Shown here piece after piece: positions 60,624 to 64,000 of a stretch of 64,000 bases of DNA (its first letter is position 1; each line of letters opens with the position of its first letter). The position numbers and the translations under genes were made by a program. The stretch comes from Streptomyces albofaciens JCM 4342 (lineage in GTDB: Bacteria > Actinomycetota > Actinomycetes > Streptomycetales > Streptomycetaceae), in NCBI RefSeq assembly GCF_008634025.1, contig NZ_PDCM01000002.1:2691001-2755000 (forward strand). The letters run 5' to 3'. The notes beneath the pieces were generated by a model. That model was not told the DNA's origin. It did not search any database and saw nothing but the letters and a program-made list of their open reading frames with translations.

Positions 60624-62492
60624 TCAGTCGTCTTCGGAGTCGCCGAAGTCGGGGCGGACGCCGCGGGCCGCCATGACCTCGTCGTTGGAGGTGCCGGCCG
60701 CGACCATCGGCCAGACCTGGGCGTCCTCGTGGACGATGAAGTCCACCACCACCGGGCGGTCGTTGATCGCGTTCGCCTTGGCGATCACCGCGTCCAGCTC
60801 GGCCGGGTCCTCGCAGCGCATCGCGACGCAGCCCATCGCCTCGGCCAGCTTGACGAAGTCCGGCACGCGGGTGCCGGCGCCGGCCACCTCCGCCGTGGCG
60901 GCGCAGTCCTCGGGGCCGCTGTGCAGGACGGTGTTCGAGTAGCGCTGGTTGTAGAACAGCGTCTGCCACTGGCGGACCATGCCGAGGGCGCCGTTGTTGA
61001 TGATGGCGACCTTGATCGGGATGTTGTTCAGCGCGCAGGTGACCAGCTCCTGGTTGGTCATCTGGAAGCAGCCGTCGCCGTCCACGGCCCAGACCGTACG
61101 GTCGGGACGGCCGGCCTTGGCGCCCATCGCGGCCGGGACCGCGTACCCCATCGTTCCGGCGCCGCCGGAGTTCAGCCAGGTGGACGGCGTGTCGTAGTCG
61201 ATGAAGTGGGCGGCCCACATCTGGTGCTGGCCGACGCCCGCCGCGTAGATGGTGCCCTCGGGGGCCAGCTCGCCCAGGCGCTGGATGACCTGCTGCGGGG
61301 CCAGGCTGCCGTCGTCCGGGTGGGTGTAGCCGAGCGGGTAGGTCCCGCGCCAGCGGTCGAGGTCCTTCCACCAGGCGGTGTAGTCGCCGGTGTGGCCGGC
61401 CGCGTGCTCGGCCTGGAGGGCGACGACCAGGTCGGCGATGACCTCGCGGGCGTCACCGACGATCGGCACGTCGGCGGCGCGGTTCTTGCCGATCTCGGCC
61501 GGGTCGATGTCCGCGTGCACGATCTTGGCCAGCGGGGCGAAGGAGTCCAGCTTGCCGGTGACGCGGTCGTCGAAGCGGGCGCCGAGCGCGACGATCAGGT
61601 CGGACTTCTGGAGGGCGGTGACGGCGGCGACCGTGCCGTGCATGCCGGGCATGCCCAGGTGCTGCGGGTGGGTGTCGGGGAAGGCGCCCAGCGCCATCAG
61701 GGTGGTGGTGACGGGCGCGCCGGTCAGCTCGGCCAGCACCTTCAGCTCGGCGGTGGCGCCGGACTTCAGCACGCCGCCGCCGACGTACAGGACCGGGCGC
61801 CGGGCCTCGGTGATCAGCCGGGCGGCCTCGCGGATCTGCTTGGCGTGCGGCTTGGTCACCGGGCGGTAGCCGGGCAGGTCGGTGTGCGGCGGCCAGGAGA
61901 AGGTGGTCTGCGCCTGGAGGGCGTCCTTGGCGATGTCCACCAGGACCGGTCCCGGGCGGCCCGTGGAGGCGATGTGGAACGCCTCGGCGATGGTGCGGGG
62001 GATCTCGGCCGCGTCGGTGACCAGGAAGTTGTGCTTGGTGATCGGCATCGTGATGCCGCAGATGTCCGCCTCCTGGAAGGCGTCGGTGCCGATCGCCTTG
62101 GAGGCGACCTGGCCGGTGATCGCGACCATCGGGACGGAGTCCATGTGGGCGTCGGCGATCGGTGTGACGAGGTTGGTGGCACCGGGCCCCGAGGTGGCCA
62201 TGCAGACGCCGACCTTGCCGGTGGCCTGCGCGTAGCCGGTGGCGGCGTGGCCCGCGCCCTGCTCGTGGCGGACCAGGACGTGGCGGACCTTCGAGGAGTC
62301 CATCATCGGGTCGTACGCGGGGAGGATGGCGCCTCCCGGGATGCCGAACACGGTGTCGGCCCCGACCTCTTCGAGCGAACGGATGAGGGACTGCGCGCCC
62401 GTGACGTGCTCCACGGTGGCGGGCGCGTGCGCCCCGCCGGAGTGACGGGCCCGCGGCTGCGGATGGTGGGCCCCGGTGGCCTGCTCGGTCAT
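60624..62492 (-). CDS. ilvB: Acetolactate synthase catalytic (large) subunit
   Basis: This 622-residue ThDP enzyme makes 2-acetolactate or 2-aceto-2-hydroxybutyrate. [19 protein letters not shown] near residue 46 has the catalytic-Glu motif with [14 protein letters not shown], the FAD-binding region lies in the middle, and the ThDP motif [14 protein letters not shown] is near 470. The ATG at 62492 gives [14 protein letters not shown] after the leader and terminator. Transcription is controlled by the leader peptide and terminator upstream. Confidence 0.97.
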   Translation of the reverse strand: MTEQATGAHHPQPRARHSGGAHAPATVEHVTGAQSLIRSLEEVGADTVFGIPGGAILPAYDPMMDSSKVRHVLVRHEQGAGHAATGYAQATGKVGVCMATSGPGATNLVTPIADAHMDSVPMVAITGQVASKAIGTDAFQEADICGITMPITKHNFLVTDAAEIPRTIAEAFHIASTGRPGPVLVDIAKDALQAQTTFSWPPHTDLPGYRPVTKPHAKQIREAARLITEARRPVLYVGGGVLKSGATAELKVLAELTGAPVTTTLMALGAFPDTHPQHLGMPGMHGTVAAVTALQKSDLIVALGARFDDRVTGKLDSFAPLAKIVHADIDPAEIGKNRAADVPIVGDAREVIADLVVALQAEHAAGHTGDYTAWWKDLDRWRGTYPLGYTHPDDGSLAPQQVIQRLGELAPEGTIYAAGVGQHQMWAAHFIDYDTPSTWLNSGGAGTMGYAVPAAMGAKAGRPDRTVWAVDGDGCFQMTNQELVTCALNNIPIKVAIINNGALGMVRQWQTLFYNQRYSNTVLHSGPEDCAATAEVAGAGTRVPDFVKLAEAMGCVAMRCEDPAELDAVIAKANAINDRPVVVDFIVHEDAQVWPMVAAGTSNDEVMAARGVRPDFGDSEDD

Positions 62493-62547
62493 CTGCGTCT
62501 CTTCTCGAAGCTGAGGGTTTTGGTGGGGTATGGGGGCGGTTATGCAA

Positions 62548-62582
62548 CAAAAAACCCCTCGTGCCGTGAGGCAAGCGAGGGG
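62548..62582 (-). terminator. ilvB attenuator terminator
   Basis: On the minus strand, CCCCTCG with TGCC pairs with GGCA and CGAGGGG (62555-62582) around a GTGA loop, followed by six T at 62554-62549. It lies between the leader peptide and ilvB, the classic attenuation arrangement. Confidence 0.85.
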
Positions 62583-62625
62583 AGCGCGCCGGTGCGGAGC
62601 GCTGGGCTTCTCAAGTGACCCAGCT

Positions 62626-62667
62626 TCAGCCGACGCGCTTTCCAAGTACGAGAATTCGGGTGCGCAT
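62626..62667 (-). CDS. ilvL: ilvB leader peptide [13 protein letters not shown]
   Basis: This 13-residue ORF on the minus strand starts with ATG at 62667 and stops with TGA. Residues 5-8 are Ile-Leu-Val-Leu, the branched-chain amino acids made by the downstream genes, so ribosome stalling at these codons would report their supply. The leader peptide of actinobacterial ilvB is well known and matches this sequence. GGGAGGG precedes it by 10 bases. An exact TTGACA (62699-62704) lies 31 bases upstream of the ATG. Confidence 0.85.
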   Translation of the reverse strand: MRTRILVLGKRVG

Positions 62668-62698
62668 GGAACTGACCCTCCCCCCGGGGCCAGCCGAG

Positions 62699-62704
62699 TG
62701 TCAA
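62699..62704 (-). promoter_or_regulatory. ilvB promoter -35 element and possible NdgR-type site
   Basis: On the minus strand TTGACA occurs at 62704-62699, overlapping the stop of the upstream EAL gene. With an 18-base spacer the -10 would be GAGGGT at 62680-62675 (weak), placing the transcript start at or near the leader ATG. ATAGTGAGAC at 62729-62720, 8 of 10 bases like the NdgR half-site, sits 16 bases upstream of the -35. Confidence 0.5.
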
Positions 62705-64000
62705 GTGGGTGGGACGGAGGTCTCACTATTTGGGCGCAGCGGAGGCCGTGCCAGGGCCGCTTCCGCTCCGTCCCGGCCGTCTCCCGGCGCGAATCGTCTG
62801 GGCAGTTCGCCCAGCACCCGTCCGGGTGACACCGGTTCGCGCCCCTTCTTGACGTGCCGTACGGGCAGGCCCGTACCGCTGAGCACCACGGCCCGGCCCT
62901 CGCTGCCCGGACCGGGCACCGGATAGCAGCCCTGGGTCAGCGCGCGGCGCAGCCGGTGTTCGTCCAGCGGCCCGGAGAAGGCCATGCCCTGGCCGTGTGT
63001 GCAGCCCATCGAGCGCAGCGCGACGACCTGCTCGGGCAGGTCGACGCCGTCCGCGACGGACTGCATGCCGAGGTCGGCGGCGATCCGCAGCAGCCCCGAT
63101 GTGATCTTGTGCAGCCGGGCGGAGTCCACCACCCCGTCGACCAGGTCACGGTCCAGCCGCAGTACGTCCACGGGCAGCCGGCGCAGCGCGCCGATGGCGG
63201 CCGCGCCGCTGCCGAAGCCGTCCAGGGCGATCCGCACCCCCAGGCGGCGCAGGGCGACCAGGCGCCGCTCCAGCTCCTCCAGAGGTATCCGCGGATCGGT
63301 GTCGGCCAGCTCCAGGACCAGCGACCCGGACGGCAGGCCGTGCCGGGACAGCAGCGCCTCGATGCTCTTGGGCGGCAGCGCGCGGTCCAGCAGCCGGTGG
63401 GCGGAGATGCGCACGGCCACCGGGACCGGATGGCCCGCCCGGTGCCGGCCGGCGGCCTGCTGCACCGCCTCCTCCAGCTGCCAGCGGCCCAGCTCGGCGG
63501 TGCGGTCGCCGTCCTCCTTGAGACGGCCGCGGTCGCCGACCCGCAGGAACTCGGCGGGCGTGAAGAGTATGCCCTGGGCGGAGCGCCAGCGGGCGAGCGC
63601 GGCGACCGCCGTGATCCGGCCGTCGGCCAGCTCCACCACGGGCTGGTGCAGCAGCGCGAACTCGCCGTCGTGCAGCGCGGTGCGCAGCTTGGTGGCCAGC
63701 TCGGCGCGGCGCACCACGTCGGCCTGCATCTGGGGTGCGTACAGCTTGACGCAGCCCTTGCCCGCCTGCTTCGCGCGGTACATCGCCAGGTCGGCGTTGC
63801 GCATCAGGGGGCCGGGGGTGATGCCGGGCTCGGCGAAGGCGACGCCGATGCTGGCGGCGACCCGGACGTCCCGCCCGTCGATCTTGTACGGGTCGGAGAG
63901 GCGGATCCGCAGCCGGTCGGCGACCTCCAGGATGCGGTGCTCCCGGGCGGCGTGGTCACGGGTGCCGTCGCCCATGATCAGCGCGGCGAACTCGTCGCCG
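62701..64000 (-). CDS. GGDEF-EAL protein, C-terminal part only (5' end beyond window)
   Basis: The minus strand frame is open to the right edge. It enters the window in the GGDEF motif ([12 protein letters not shown]), and reads the rest of the GGDEF domain with [20 protein letters not shown] and [14 protein letters not shown], then an EAL-type domain beginning [14 protein letters not shown]. The EAL signature is replaced by AALARW, the conserved E-x-x-D region reads LADTD, DDFGTG reads DGFGSG, and the Lys of KxD is Arg (RLDRDLV). The EAL half therefore lacks the residues needed for c-di-GMP hydrolysis. The upstream TM or PAS domains are not visible. Confidence 0.88.
   Translation of the reverse strand, partial: GDEFAALIMGDGTRDHAAREHRILEVADRLRIRLSDPYKIDGRDVRVAASIGVAFAEPGITPGPLMRNADLAMYRAKQAGKGCVKLYAPQMQADVVRRAELATKLRTALHDGEFALLHQPVVELADGRITAVAALARWRSAQGILFTPAEFLRVGDRGRLKEDGDRTAELGRWQLEEAVQQAAGRHRAGHPVPVAVRISAHRLLDRALPPKSIEALLSRHGLPSGSLVLELADTDPRIPLEELERRLVALRRLGVRIALDGFGSGAAAIGALRRLPVDVLRLDRDLVDGVVDSARLHKITSGLLRIAADLGMQSVADGVDLPEQVVALRSMGCTHGQGMAFSGPLDEHRLRRALTQGCYPVPGPGSEGRAVVLSGTGLPVRHVKKGREPVSPGRVLGELPRRFAPGDGRDGAEAALARPPLRPNSETSVPPT

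Overview
The window is chromosomal DNA of a high-GC actinomycete, almost certainly a Streptomyces core-chromosome segment. The evidence is the very strong third-position GC bias (every real gene casts long antisense shadow ORFs), two complete conservons, an HU protein with a long Lys/Ala tail, a WhiJ-type regulator with a DUF397 partner, a CofC F420 gene, acyl-CoA carboxylase beta and epsilon subunits, and an Mrt-Rilv-type ilvB leader peptide. No prophage, insertion sequence, integrase or CRISPR array is visible.

Layout. 1-6.5 kb: the 5' end of thiL, a stand-alone AsnC-type ligand domain, a DUF3515 lipoprotein, the plsC-gpsA-ddl run (phospholipid and D-Ala-D-Ala synthesis), cofC and hupS. 6.5-9.4 kb: leuCD divergent from the IclR regulator ndgR, with a near-perfect palindrome between them. 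9.5-17.3 kb: a 28-bp minisatellite, a MerR/DUF4188 pair, five tRNA genes (three Glu, two Gln), a HAD phosphatase, a small secreted four-cysteine protein, a WhiJ/DUF397 cluster with two divergent small genes, gltX with an FAH-family gene, and a small protein with two NPRRT motifs. 17.9-28.5 kb: two tandem conservons (cvnABCD twice). 28.6-38.3 kb: DhaK-DhaL kinase divergent from a polyol-type MFS transporter, secreted DUF4360 protein, accB-accE, a Tat-exported PL8 polysaccharide lyase and a YceI protein. 38.3-49.3 kb: citramalate synthase with a leader region, MHS transporter, PD40 propeller protein, TetR/agmatine deiminase operon, ilvE, leuB and a PHO-box-preceded secreted phosphatase. 49.4-64 kb: Uma2 protein, proline catabolism (pruA-putB with a divergent PucR regulator), a PRC-barrel/DUF2382 protein, serA, ilvBNC with its attenuator, and the 3' part of a GGDEF-EAL gene.

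How the genes work together. Branched-chain amino acid synthesis is dispersed but nearly complete here: ilvB, ilvN, ilvC, ilvE, leuB, leuC, leuD and cimA. The IclR regulator NdgR lies beside leuCD. Its candidate palindrome in the leuC-ndgR gap has an exact 10-bp half-site match upstream of cimA and an 8/10 match upstream of ilvB, each about 55 bases before a short leader ORF. The ilvB leader peptide codes for Ile-Leu-Val-Leu. The cimA leader region has an 11-codon ORF with two adjacent ATT Ile codons, then two hairpins, the second ending in TTTT. Together these suggest a shared transcription-factor plus leader-RNA control of the pathway.

The most interesting signals are (1) the cimA leader, (2) the shared operator-like motif, (3) the paired conservons, whose CvnD genes share a 372-bp stretch with no visible mismatch while their CvnA sensors are divergent, (4) the NPRRT-repeat peptide beside conservon 1, and (5) a GGDEF-EAL protein whose EAL domain has lost its signature catalytic residues. 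All assignments are by reading translated sequence and motifs; no database search was run.
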